Source: Streptomyces graminofaciens (lineage in GTDB: Bacteria > Actinomycetota > Actinomycetes > Streptomycetales > Streptomycetaceae). From it: a stretch of 64,000 nucleotides of DNA. The translations under genes and the position numbers were made by a program. Location of the stretch: NCBI RefSeq assembly GCF_030294945.1, contig NZ_AP018448.1, forward strand, positions 3,658,001 through 3,722,000, given 5' to 3'. Positions 26,009 to 35,200 of this stretch are shown here, piece by piece; position 1 is the first letter of the stretch; every line of letters begins with the position of its first letter. The notes beneath the pieces are model-generated. The model was not told the DNA's origin, ran no database searches, and saw only the letters and a list, made by a program, of their open reading frames with translations.

Positions 26009-26773
26009 GTGACGAGCGCGACCGCGGGGAGTACGGAGAGTCTCGACCTCAGCGTCGACCGGAGCAGCCCGGTCCCGCTGTACTACCAGCTTGCCCGGCA
26101 GCTGGAGGCCGCGATCGAGCACGGCGCGCTCGGCCCGGGCAGCCTGCTGGGCAACGAGATCGAGCTGGCGGGCCGCCTGGGCCTGTCCCGCCCGACCGTC
26201 CGCCAGGCCATCCAGTCGCTCGTCGACAAGGGCCTGCTCGTACGGCGCCGGGGCGTGGGCACGCAGGTGGTGCACAGTCAGGTCAAGCGCCCCCTGGAGC
26301 TGAGCAGCCTCTACGACGACCTGGAGGCGGCCGGGCAGCACCCCACGACTCGGGTGCTGTTGAGCGAGGTGCGGTCCGCCTCCGCCGAGGTGGCGGCCGC
26401 CCTGGGCGTCGCGGAGGGCGCCGAGGTGCACCTCATCGAGCGGCTGCGTCTCACGCACGGCCAGCCGGTGGCGTTCCTCGCCAACTACGTCCCGACGGGC
26501 CTGCTGGACCTGGACACCGAGCGGCTGGAGGCGACCGGCCTGTACCGCCTGCTGCGCAGCGCCGGGATCACCCTGCACAGCGCCCGTCAGACGGTCGGCG
26601 CCCGGGTCGCCACGGCCGAGGAGGCCGAGCGCCTCGAAGAGCCGGAGGGCGCCGCCGTACTCACGATGCAGCGCACGGCGTACGACGACACCGGCCGCCC
26701 GGTCGAGTACGGCAGCCACATCTACCGGGCCTCGCGCTACTCCTTCGACTTCCAGTTGCTCGTCCGCAACTGA
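26009..26773 (+). CDS. GntR-family regulator, HutC/FarR subfamily with UTRA domain
   Basis: 254 residues from a GTG at 26009; an ATG at 25964 is also in frame but lies inside the palindrome. The winged helix-turn-helix at residues 20-80 starts PVPLYYQLARQLEAAIE and contains LAGRLGLSRPTVRQAIQSLV. The UTRA effector domain (about residues 95-250) starts after RPLELSSLYDDLEAAG. It follows iolD by 84 bp. The TGTC/GACA sites at 21645, 21688, 23874, 23897 and 25964 all lie beside genes of this locus, so it is the best candidate for the inositol repressor. Confidence 0.88.
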   Translation: MTSATAGSTESLDLSVDRSSPVPLYYQLARQLEAAIEHGALGPGSLLGNEIELAGRLGLSRPTVRQAIQSLVDKGLLVRRRGVGTQVVHSQVKRPLELSSLYDDLEAAGQHPTTRVLLSEVRSASAEVAAALGVAEGAEVHLIERLRLTHGQPVAFLANYVPTGLLDLDTERLEATGLYRLLRSAGITLHSARQTVGARVATAEEAERLEEPEGAAVLTMQRTAYDDTGRPVEYGSHIYRASRYSFDFQLLVRN

Positions 26774-26801
26774 CGCCCCCGCAGCGGCAGGGCGGCCGGG
26801 A

Positions 26802-27290
26802 TCAGTTCGGCGGCGGCAGGCAGTTGTCCTCCGGGGCGACGGACTGCCAGATGCGCCGCCCGATGTCCCTCAGCTGCCGCTGCTGGGTCTTGGTGAGCAC
26901 GTCGAACACATAGCGCCGTACGGCGTCGGCGTGCCCCGGGGCGCTCTCGACGACCTTGGCGTAACCGGCGTCGGTGAGGATGGCGAGGGTGTAGCGCCCG
27001 TCCTCCGGGTCCGGCGTACGACGCACCCAGTCGCTCTTCTCCAGCCGTTTGACCAGGTGGGACAGGCGTGACAGCGACGACCCCGTGTAGCCGGCCAACT
27101 CGCTCATGCGCAGGGTGCGGCCTTCCGTCTGGGACAGCATGGCCATCACCAGGTACTCCACATGACTGACGCCCGAGTCCCGCTGCAGCTGCGCGTCGAG
27201 CGCGCTCGGGAGCCTGATCATCACGCCGGCCAGCGCGTGCCAGGTCTCCATCTCGTCGTCGGTCAGCCGCGACCGCTGCGGTGTCTCCAT
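26802..27290 (-). CDS. MarR-family transcriptional regulator
   Basis: 162 residues from the ATG at 27288-27290; a GTG at 27299 would add three. The winged helix-turn-helix is complete: LRMSELAGYTGSSLSRLSHLV is the recognition region and the wing is RTPDPEDGRYTLAILT. The N-terminal helix (DEMETWHALAGVMIRLPSAL) and the C-terminal helices form the dimer interface. It lies downstream of the P450 gene in the same direction (120-bp gap), so it might regulate that gene or an unlinked efflux gene. It converges on the GntR gene. Confidence 0.9.
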   Translation of the reverse strand: METPQRSRLTDDEMETWHALAGVMIRLPSALDAQLQRDSGVSHVEYLVMAMLSQTEGRTLRMSELAGYTGSSLSRLSHLVKRLEKSDWVRRTPDPEDGRYTLAILTDAGYAKVVESAPGHADAVRRYVFDVLTKTQQRQLRDIGRRIWQSVAPEDNCLPPPN

Positions 27291-27409
27291 GCCGCCCACT
27301 CTACGGGGCCGACCAGACGATCGATCGCGACATGACTTGATGCTTCAAGCCGCCCGCGCGGCGGGGCCGTGGCCCTCCACATCCCGTACGGCATCCCGCG
27401 TTCGGCGCA

Positions 27410-28669
27410 TCACCAGGTCAGTTCCAGGCGTTCCGGTGAGCGGTGGATCAGGGTCGGACGCATCGTCACCTTCGTCCCCTCGGCGAGGCGCAGGCCCGGC
27501 AGGCGGCTGGTCAACTGCTCCAGGGTGATGCGGAGTTGTTCGCGGGCGAGCTGGGAGCCGGGGCAGGTGTGGACGCCGAAGCCGAAGGCGAGATGGCGGA
27601 CCGGGGTGCGGGTGATGTCGAACTCGTCGGGGCGGGCATGCCGGGCCGGGTCGCGGTTCGCGGCGCCGAAGGCTATCAACAGGGCCGCGCCGGCCGGGAG
27701 TTCGGTGCCGGCGAGGGTGACCGGGCGGGTGGTGACCCGGCGGAAGCCTTGCAGTGCGGTGTCATGGCGGGCGGCCTCCTCGATGGCGGCCGGGATGCGC
27801 TCGGGCTCGGCGCACAGCAGCTCCCACTGCCATGGGTGGCGCAGGAGGTGCAGGACGGTGGTGCCGATGAGGGCGGTCGTCGTCAGATGACCCGCGATGA
27901 GCAGGTTCTGCAGATGGCCGACGAGTTGGTGGCGCTGGTCGAGGGTCAGCTCGGTCTCGGGTACGGCGACGGCGGAGATGAGTTCGGTGCCGAGGTCCTC
28001 GCGCGGGTCGGCGTGGCGGGTGCGGACGAACGCGTCGAGGAGGCGCTGCATGGCGACCACCTCCTCGGCGGCGGCGATCTGTTCGCTCTCCTCCAGGGGC
28101 CGGAACAGCAGCTCCTCGGCGCGGTGGCCGCCGTGCACGAGGGCAGGTACGTCTTCCGGGTCGAGCCCTACGATCCGCCCGATGACGTCTCCGGGGAGCC
28201 GGGCCGCGTAGGCGGACATCAGGTCGACACGGCCGTCGTCGGCGAAGGTGTCGACCAGTTCGGCGGCCCGTTCGGCGGCGTACGGCAGGACGGCGGCGAC
28301 CCGGGCGGGCGACAGGCCCCGCACGATGGGGGCGCGCAGCTCCTGGTGGTGGGCGCCGTCGGCGGTGACGACGACGGGGTGGCCGCCGAAGCCGCCGCCG
28401 AGGACGGCCAGCGCGGCGGGCGCGGGCATGACGTCCGGCCGTAGTGCGTTGGCCGAGGAGAAGTCCTCCGGGCGCCTGAGCACCTCCCGTACGTCGGCGT
28501 CCCGTGCCACGAGCCAGGAGTCCAGCTCGGGGACGAAGGTGAGGCCCTCCGCGGTGCGGGCGCGGGTGTAGTGCGGATACGGGTTCCGCTGCAACTCGTC
28601 GAGCCTGCCGTGCAGTTGACGGTCCACGCGGACACCTTTCGGCCATGGGCTGCGGAGGGTCGCGCTCAT
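27410..28669 (-). CDS. Cytochrome P450
   Basis: 419 residues, soluble bacterial class. The heme-ligand loop is FGFGVHTCPGSQLAR (Cys about residue 357), the I-helix oxygen motif LLIAGHLTTTALI, and the K-helix E-x-x-R lies in AIEEAARHDTALQGFRR with an unusual spacing, so the true pair should be checked. No ferredoxin or ferredoxin reductase gene is adjacent, so electrons must come from elsewhere. The substrate is unknown; no biosynthetic genes surround it. It is probably under its own promoter after the terminator at 28708-28755. Confidence 0.92.
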   Translation of the reverse strand: MSATLRSPWPKGVRVDRQLHGRLDELQRNPYPHYTRARTAEGLTFVPELDSWLVARDADVREVLRRPEDFSSANALRPDVMPAPAALAVLGGGFGGHPVVVTADGAHHQELRAPIVRGLSPARVAAVLPYAAERAAELVDTFADDGRVDLMSAYAARLPGDVIGRIVGLDPEDVPALVHGGHRAEELLFRPLEESEQIAAAEEVVAMQRLLDAFVRTRHADPREDLGTELISAVAVPETELTLDQRHQLVGHLQNLLIAGHLTTTALIGTTVLHLLRHPWQWELLCAEPERIPAAIEEAARHDTALQGFRRVTTRPVTLAGTELPAGAALLIAFGAANRDPARHARPDEFDITRTPVRHLAFGFGVHTCPGSQLAREQLRITLEQLTSRLPGLRLAEGTKVTMRPTLIHRSPERLELTW

Positions 28670-28707
28670 GGTGCCGTACGGCGGTGTGGTGGCGGTAGAC
28701 CGTTTTC

Positions 28708-28755
28708 GGCGCCGGTGGATGCCGCCCCGTTTTTCCGGGGGGACCCACCGGCGCC
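28708..28755 (-). terminator. Two-tier hairpin between DUF2278 gene and P450
   Basis: GGCGCCGGTGG (28708-28718) pairs with CCACCGGCGCC (28745-28755), enclosing a second stem CCCCG-TTTTTC-CGGGG (28725-28740). It lies 37 bp downstream of the leftward DUF2278 gene and upstream of the P450 start. It likely ends the first and insulates the second. Confidence 0.7.
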
Positions 28756-28791
28756 GCTCGTCGGCCGCTCGGACCGGCGGTCATCGGCTGG

Positions 28792-29802
28792 TCAGAAGAC
28801 GACCGTCCAGGCTTCGCGGGCCGCCTGCTGCGCGGTGTACGAGACGCCGTCGACCTTCAGCCCGCCCGCGTCCACGAGGGTGATGCGGCCGCCGCTGTTG
28901 CCGAGTTGGGCGCCGTTGGACAGCGGGACGAGGAGGCTGGCCCCGGCGGCGAGCGGGCCCTGGGTCACGGGGGCGGCGTTGCCGAGGGTGTCGAGGATGC
29001 GCCAGCCGGTGAGATCGACCGGGTCGGGCGAGGCGTTGACGAGGGTGACCGTCTCCCGCTCGGGGGCCGGGCCCCTGGGGTTGACCAGGGCCGCCACGAT
29101 CCGCACGGGCTGCTCGCCCGGCTGCTCGGGGCGGGGCTCGCCGCCCGGCAGGGTGTGGCCGGTGGTGTCGTCGGTGTGCCATGCCTGGCTCTGGAAGGCG
29201 AGGAAGACGCCGACCCAGCGGTCCGTGTCAGGGAAGTGGATCAGCAGTCCGCCGTCCTGCCAGACACCGTCGTCCTTCTTGAACCTGCCGACGTTGCCCT
29301 GGTTCATATGGATGTCGTGCACGCCGTTGCCCGGCAGGAAGCCGAAGACCTTGTCCTTGATGCCCGGTTCGGGGCCGAAGCGCTCGCCGAAGAGGTACAG
29401 CCTGGCCGTGGGGTCGGCGACCGCGCGGTTCACATAGTGGTCGAAGATGTCCGCGAGGTCGTTGTCCGCGCCCTCCTTGTGGGGCGGGAGGGTGCGCATC
29501 TTCGCCGGGTCGAAGAGGTTGCCCCGCACGAAGTCGAGGTTGGGGCCGCCGGGGCCCGGGGGCAGCGCGTTCCAGCCGCTGCCGAGGCCGTCCAGACGGG
29601 TGACGACGGGGTGCCCGAAGTCCTCGTCGACGAGGTAGAGCAGCTCGGAGGGCCGCTCCTGCGATTTCACGTTCACCGAGGCGCGGTAGTGCGTCCCCTG
29701 GTCGTCCGTCAGATGAATCTGGTAGTGAGGTGTGTCGTCGCGGGGTTCGCGACGGGTGTCGACGGCGCGTGCGACGAGCACGCCATAGCTCTGCAGTGGC
29801 AC
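28792..29802 (-). CDS. DUF2278 (YukJ-like) protein with C-terminal lamin-tail domain
   Basis: 336 residues from a GTG at 29800-29802 behind GGGGAG, giving the family N-terminus VPLQSYGVLVARAVD. Residues 1-215 are the YukJ-like domain, with GNGVHDIHMNQGNVGRFKKD and DGGLLIHFPD. From about residue 235 a lamin-tail (LTD) domain begins: VTLVNASPDPVDLTGWRI. There is no signal peptide, so it may act in the cytosol. YukJ-type domains are uncharacterised. LTD domains in bacteria usually sit on secreted nucleases or surface proteins, so the lack of an export signal is notable. Confidence 0.78.
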   Translation of the reverse strand: MPLQSYGVLVARAVDTRREPRDDTPHYQIHLTDDQGTHYRASVNVKSQERPSELLYLVDEDFGHPVVTRLDGLGSGWNALPPGPGGPNLDFVRGNLFDPAKMRTLPPHKEGADNDLADIFDHYVNRAVADPTARLYLFGERFGPEPGIKDKVFGFLPGNGVHDIHMNQGNVGRFKKDDGVWQDGGLLIHFPDTDRWVGVFLAFQSQAWHTDDTTGHTLPGGEPRPEQPGEQPVRIVAALVNPRGPAPERETVTLVNASPDPVDLTGWRILDTLGNAAPVTQGPLAAGASLLVPLSNGAQLGNSGGRITLVDAGGLKVDGVSYTAQQAAREAWTVVF

Positions 29803-29941
29803 GATGACCAACTCCCCCGTGGGGCGGCAGCGTTGCTCGCCCCCTCTGAGAGGAATGGTAGCGGGGCAGGCCCCATTACCACCTGACTCTTCAAGATTTT
29901 ACCCTTCGCCCCTTATCTCGCATCTTGCGAAGAATGAGCAC

Positions 29942-30388
29942 ATGGTTCTCTTCTCTCTGGAGCGCGTCGTCCCGCTCCCCGTCGGCCTGGCCTGGCACCG
30001 CCTGACCGACTGGCCCCGCCACGCCGACGTGGTCCCCCTGACCCGGATCACCGTGCGCACCCCTCCCCCGAACCACGAGGGCACACTCTTCGTGGCCCGC
30101 AGCGGCCTCGGCTCCCTCTCCTTCGACGACCCGATGGAGGTGGTCGACTGGCGGCCACCGACGGACACGGCACCGGGCCTGTGCCGTCTGGCCAAGCGCG
30201 GCGCGTTCGTCACCGGCTGGGCCGAGATCGAGGTGCGTCCGTACGGGGCCGACGGCGGCACCTCCTGTGTGGTGTGGCGCGAGGACCTGCGGGTGCGCCG
30301 GCTGCCGGCCATCTGCGACCGCCCGCTGGGGTGGCTGGCCCGGCGGATGTTCGGCCGGGCGATGGACGGCCTGCTGGCCGTCCGCTGA
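29942..30388 (+). CDS. SRPBCC-fold protein (polyketide cyclase/START-like)
   Basis: 148 residues from the ATG at 29942. Wording VLFSLERVVPLPVGLAWHRL, then TDWPRHADVVPL, is the usual start of the helix-grip lipid-binding fold. The C-terminal helix (LARRMFGRAMDGLLAVR) closes the cavity. Such proteins bind hydrophobic ligands. It is followed after 47 bp by a methyltransferase and may form a two-gene unit with it. No catalytic residues are evident. Confidence 0.8.
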   Translation: MVLFSLERVVPLPVGLAWHRLTDWPRHADVVPLTRITVRTPPPNHEGTLFVARSGLGSLSFDDPMEVVDWRPPTDTAPGLCRLAKRGAFVTGWAEIEVRPYGADGGTSCVVWREDLRVRRLPAICDRPLGWLARRMFGRAMDGLLAVR

Positions 30389-30435
30389 CGCGTTCCGGAC
30401 CGGGTTGTCGGACCCCCCGCCTATCGTCTCCGACC

Positions 30436-31086
30436 ATGACCACGACCTATCGACCGCACACGACACGGGCGTCCTACGACACGGTCGCCGCCGACTACCA
30501 CACACTGCTGAAGGACGAGTTGGCGAAGAGCCCCTTCGACCGGGCGGTGCTCGGGGTGTTCGCCGAGCAGGTGCGGGACGGCGGAGGCGGCGCGGTCGCG
30601 GATCTGGGGTGCGGGCCGGGGCGGATCACCGTACATCTGGCGGCGCTCGGTCTGGACGTCTTCGGGATCGATCTGTCGCCGGAGATGGTGGCGGTGGCCC
30701 GTCGGGTCCATCCGCACCTGCGGTTCGAGGTCGGCACGATGACGGGGCTCGACCTGCCGGACGGGTCGCTCGCCGGTGCCGTCTCCTGGTACTCCACGGT
30801 GCACACACCACTCACCGAACTGCCCGTGTTCTTCCGGGAGTTCCACCGGGTGCTCGCTCCCGGCGGGCAGCTGGCCATGGCGTTCAAGGCCGGTGACGAG
30901 TCCTACCGTCTGTCCCACGCGTACGGCCACGACCTGGACCTCGACGTCCACCGCTTCCCGCCGGACCGGGTCGCCGCGCTGCTGACGGAGAGCGGGTTCG
31001 TCGAGGTGGCCCGGCTGGTGCGGCAGGCGGAAGGGCCCTACGAGAAGACGCCGCAGGGCTATCTGCTGGTGCGCAAGCCCGAGTGA
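30436..31086 (+). CDS. SAM-dependent methyltransferase (class I)
   Basis: 216 residues. The SAM-binding motif I is VADLGCGPGRITVHLA, followed by the acidic post-I end FGIDLSPEMVAVARR and motif IV-like region AVSWYSTVHT. The N-terminus (RASYDTVAADYHTLLKDEL) is that of Methyltransf_11/25-type enzymes acting on small molecules. It follows the SRPBCC gene in the same direction. The acceptor is unknown. Confidence 0.88.
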   Translation: MTTTYRPHTTRASYDTVAADYHTLLKDELAKSPFDRAVLGVFAEQVRDGGGGAVADLGCGPGRITVHLAALGLDVFGIDLSPEMVAVARRVHPHLRFEVGTMTGLDLPDGSLAGAVSWYSTVHTPLTELPVFFREFHRVLAPGGQLAMAFKAGDESYRLSHAYGHDLDLDVHRFPPDRVAALLTESGFVEVARLVRQAEGPYEKTPQGYLLVRKPE

Positions 31087-31100
31087 GCCCCGGGGCCCGG

Positions 31101-31775
31101 TCAGACCGTGCCCGGGTCCCCGTTCTGGGCGGCGGCCAGCTTGTCGCGGCGTTCGCTGTCGCCGTCGCCCGTGGTGCTGAGCAGGGTGTCGCAGATCTCG
31201 CGGAGCTTGTCGGTGGCCTGCTTGGAGAACAGTCCGCACAGCCCGGCGATGCCGGAGAAGCCGTACGGGTTGGTCGCGCCCGCGCCGGAGCTCCCGGCGA
31301 ACAGGCCGCCGCGCAGCAGCAGATGGACGAGCAGGGCCAGGGCCACCCCGATGCCGGCGCGCAGCAGGTACCACCACAGCCAGCTCGCGTACAGCCGCCG
31401 GTTGCCGACGTATGTCGCGAACGACGTGGCCGCGTGGACGAAGCTGCCGAGCGCGCTGCACACGATCACCGCGAGCAGCATGGCCGTGTCGGCGGTCAGC
31501 GCCCAGTCCCCGAGCCCGAAGGGCGACCACACCGCCGTGGCGGTGAGTTCGGTGCCGGGCTCGACGGTGGCGAGGACCACCGGCCACAGGCTCACCAGGG
31601 CTCCGCAGACGAACACCACCTGGGCGAGGAGCAAAAGGCCCAGCGCGGTGGTGGCCCAGACGGGGAGGGGGTGCCGCTTGCCCTTGGCGCGGCCGACGTC
31701 CGTGGCCGTACCCGAACCGCCGGCGCCGTTGTCGGTTCCCGGGGCCGTGCCCTCTTCGGTTGTCGTCCCGCTCAA
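31101..31775 (-). CDS. Membrane protein of unknown function
   Basis: 224 residues if the TTG at 31773-31775 is used (GGGAG 7 nt upstream), rather than the longer open frame to 31853. After a 35-residue hydrophilic tail there are about four membrane helices, one of them AMLLAVIVCSALGSFVHAATS, and a soluble C-terminus ending in Lys/Asp/Gly-rich residues. SWLWWYLLRAGIGVALALLV is conserved-looking. No family is recognised. It converges on the methyltransferase (14 bp between stops). Confidence 0.7.
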   Translation of the reverse strand: MSGTTTEEGTAPGTDNGAGGSGTATDVGRAKGKRHPLPVWATTALGLLLLAQVVFVCGALVSLWPVVLATVEPGTELTATAVWSPFGLGDWALTADTAMLLAVIVCSALGSFVHAATSFATYVGNRRLYASWLWWYLLRAGIGVALALLVHLLLRGGLFAGSSGAGATNPYGFSGIAGLCGLFSKQATDKLREICDTLLSTTGDGDSERRDKLAAAQNGDPGTV

Positions 31776-31878
31776 CTGCCCGCTCCCGATGTGCCTTTGG
31801 CGTTCGGTCGTTCGTCTGTGCCGCGCCTTCGAACACCGTACAAGTTCCGGCATCGGCTGGGCCGTCGGGGGTGACGAC

Positions 31879-32056
31879 TAGGGCGTGTTTCGAAGTGGTG
31901 TCGTCCGCCCGGAGGGCGGGGCCCGCGGCGTCTGGTGCGGTGCGTCGCAAGGCGGAGGGTTGTCCGCGTACTGGGTGTACGCGGACGACCCCGACAACGC
32001 GGCGAGGTGCCGTGCCAGGCGCCGCGGGGCAGACGGGACGTTCGAAACACGCCCTA
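31879..32056. mobile_element. 178-bp MITE-like cruciform element
   Basis: TAGGGCGTGTTTCGAA (31879-31894) and TTCGAAACACGCCCTA (32041-32056) are perfect 16-bp inverted ends that begin and end with TA. Inside, CCCGCGGCG pairs with CGCCGCGGG in long imperfect arms, and GTCCGCGTAC-N5-GTACGCGGAC forms a central hairpin. No transposase gene is present, so it would move only with help in trans. It lies in a 508-bp gene-free gap between the membrane protein and pyc. The terminal TA pair suggests a TA target duplication, as in IS630-type MITEs. Confidence 0.8.
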
Positions 32057-32231
32057 GTGGAGGGCCTGATCGCGGAAGCCGCGAAGCGGGGCGAGGCGGA
32101 CCTGTCCCTGGTGAGCATCGACTTGACCCGTCCGCCTCGCCGCCCGGCACCTGCGTCCCGGCCTCCGGACCAGCCGGGTGGGGACAGGCCGCGTCGGCGG
32201 GGGCCGTGCGGAAGATGCGGGCGGCACCGTT

Positions 32232-32258
32232 CCGGTGGACCGGGTTGCGGTCCACCGG
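32232..32258 (-). terminator. Terminator hairpin after pyc
   Basis: CCGGTGGACC (32232-32241) pairs perfectly with GGTCCACCGG (32249-32258) around GGGTTGC, 26 bp beyond the pyc stop. An outer GCGGCAC/GTGCCGC pair can lengthen the stem. Confidence 0.75.
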
Positions 32259-32283
32259 ATGTGGCGTGCCGCCCGCAGGAAGG

Positions 32284-35200
32284 TCAGACGATCTCGACGA
32301 GCAGGTCGCCGCCCTCCACCTGCTGGATCTTGTTGATGGCCAGGCGGGACACCCGTCCGGCCTTCGGGACGGTGATCGTGGCCTCCATCTTCATGGCCTC
32401 GATGGTGGCGACCGTGGCGCCGGCCGCGACCTCGTCGCCCTCGGCGACCGCGAGGGTGACCACGCCGGCGAACGGGGCGGCGACATGGCCGGGGTTGGAG
32501 CGGTCGGCCTTCTCGGTGACGGGGAGGTCGGAGGAGGCGGCCTTGTCGCGGATCTGGATGGGGCGGAGCTGGCCGTTCAGGGTGGACATCACGGTGCGCA
32601 TACCGCGTTCGTCCGCCTCGCCGACGGCCTCCAGGCCGATGAGGAGCCGCACGCCGGGCTCCAGGTCGACGGCGTACTCCTTGCCCGGGCCGAGGCCGTA
32701 GAAGAAGTCCTTGCTGTCGAGGACGCTGGTGTCGCCGTAGGTCTGGCGGTGGGTCTCGAACTCGCGGGTCGGGCCGGGGAACAGCAGCCGGTTGAGGGTG
32801 GTGCGCCGGTCCTTCTCCAGGCCCGTGCGGTCCTCGGCGGTGAGGTCCTGGACGGGCTTGGCGTCGGCGCGGCCCTGGAGGGCCTTGCTGCGGAACGGCT
32901 CGGGCCAGCCGCCGGGCGGGGTGCCCAGCTCACCGCGCAGGAACCCGATGACGGAGTCGGGGATGTCGAACCGGTCGGGCGTGGCCTCGAAGTCGGCAGG
33001 TGTCACTCCGGCGCCGACGAGGTGCAGGGCGAGGTCGCCGACCACCTTGGAGGAGGGGGTGACCTTCACCAGGTGGCCGAGGATGCGGTCGGCGGCGGTG
33101 TACATGGCCTCGATGTCCTCGAAGCGGTCGCCGAGGCCGAGCGCGACGGCCTGGGTGCGGAGGTTGGAGAGCTGGCCGCCGGGGATCTCGTGGTCGTAGA
33201 CGCGGCCGGTGGGTGAGGCGAGGCCCGCCTCGAAGGGCGCGTAGATCCGGCGGACGCTCTCCCAGTAGGGCTCCAGGTCGCCGACGGCCCGCAGGTCGAG
33301 GCCGGTGGGCCGGTCGGAGTAGTCGGTCGCGGCCACGATGGCCGACAGCGACGGCTGCGAGGTGGTGCCCGCCATGGACGCCACGGCACCGTCGACGGCG
33401 TCGGCGCCGGCCTGGACCGCGGCGAGGTAGGTGGCGAGCTGGCCGCCCGCCGTGTCGTGGGTGTGGATGTGCACCGGCAGGTCGAACTCGCGGCGCAGGG
33501 CGGAGACGAGTTTCGTGGCGGCCGGGGCGCGCAGCAGTCCCGCCATGTCCTTGACGGCCAGCACGTGGGCGCCCGCCTCGACGATCTGCTCGGCCAGCCG
33601 GAGGTAGTAGTCGAGCGTGTAGAGCTGCTCGGCGGGGTTGGAGAGATCGGAGGTGTAGCAGAGGGCGACCTCGGCGACGGCCGTTCCGGTGGCTCGTACG
33701 GCGTCGATGGCGGGCCGCATCTGGCCCACGTCGTTGAGCGCGTCGAAGATCCGGAAGATGTCGATGCCGGTCTCGGTGGCCTCCTGGACGAAGGCGTCGG
33801 TCACCTCGGTCGGGTACGGCGTGTACCCGACGGTGTTGCGGCCGCGCAGCAGCATCTGGAGGCAGATGTTGGGCGCGGCGGCCCGGAAGGCGGCCAGTCG
33901 CTCCCAGGGGTCCTCGGCGAGGAAGCGGAGGGCGACGTCGTAGGTGGCGCCGCCCCAGCACTCCAGGGAGAGCAGCTGCGGCAGGGTCCGGGCGACCACG
34001 GGGGCGACGGCGAGCATGTCCTTCGTACGGACCCGGGTGGCGAGCAGCGACTGGTGGGCGTCCCGGAAGGTGGTGTCGGTGACGCCGATGGTCGGCGACT
34101 CGCGCAGCCAGCGGGCGAAGCCGTCCGGGCCGAGTTCGACGAGCTTCTGCTTCGAGCCGGCCGGGGGTTCGGCGGCGGTGGGCCTAGGCAGCTTGGTGGA
34201 CGGGTCGATCAGGTCGGGGCGCGGGCCGTTCGGCTTGTTGACCGTCACGTCGGCCAGATAGGTGAGCAGCTTGGTGCCCCGGTCGGCGGAGTGGCGGGAG
34301 GTGAGCAGGTGCGGGCGCTGCTCGATGAACGACGTGGTGACGTTGCCGGCCTGGAAGTCCGGGTCGTCGAGGACGGCCTGCAAAAACGGGATGTTCGTGG
34401 CGACGCCCCGGATGCGGAACTCGGCGACCGCACGCCGGGCCCGGTTGACGGCGGTGGTGAAGTCCCGGCCCCGGCAGGTCAGTTTGACCAGCATGGAGTC
34501 GAAGTGGGCGCTGATCTCCGTACCGGCGTGGGTGGTGCCGCCGTCGAGACGGATGCCGGAGCCGCCGGGTGAGCGGTAGGCGCTGATGCGGCCGGTGTCC
34601 GGGCGGAAGCCGTTGGCGGGGTCCTCGGTGGTGATACGGCACTGGAGCGCGGCGCCGCGCAGCGTCACGGTCTCCTGGGAGAGCCCGAGGTCGGCGAGGG
34701 TGGCCCCGGCGGCGATGCGGAGCTGGGACTGCACGAGGTCGACGTCGGTGACCTCCTCGGTGACCGTGTGCTCGACCTGGATACGGGGGTTCATCTCGAT
34801 GAAGACGTGGTTGCCGTCGCGGTCGAGGAGGAACTCGACGGTGCCCGCGTTGCGGTAGCCGATCTCCCGGGCGAACCGTACGGCGTCCGCGCAGATCCGG
34901 TCGCGCAGGGCCGGGTCGAGGTTCGGTGCCGGGGCCAGTTCGATGACCTTCTGGTGGCGGCGCTGCACCGAACAGTCGCGTTCGAAGAGGTGGATGACGT
35001 TGCCGTGGCCGTCGGCGAGGATCTGCACCTCGATGTGGCGGGGCTCGACGACGGCCTTCTCCAGGAAGACGGTGGGGTCGCCGAAGGCGGAGGCGGCCTC
35101 GCGGGACGCCGCCTCGATGGACTCGCGCAGCGCGGCGGGGTCCTCGACGCGGCGCATACCGCGTCCGCCGCCGCCGGCGACCGCCTTGACGAACACGGGG

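Noticed and set aside
24104..26719. 871-codon open frame on the minus strand across iolD and the GntR gene
   Set aside because: It is the antisense shadow of two well-supported genes; its residues are rich in Gly, Arg, Val and Ala with no motif.
27410..31086. P450, SRPBCC protein and methyltransferase as a natural-product cluster
   Set aside because: They are on different strands with terminators between them and no synthase, synthetase or terpene cyclase gene nearby.
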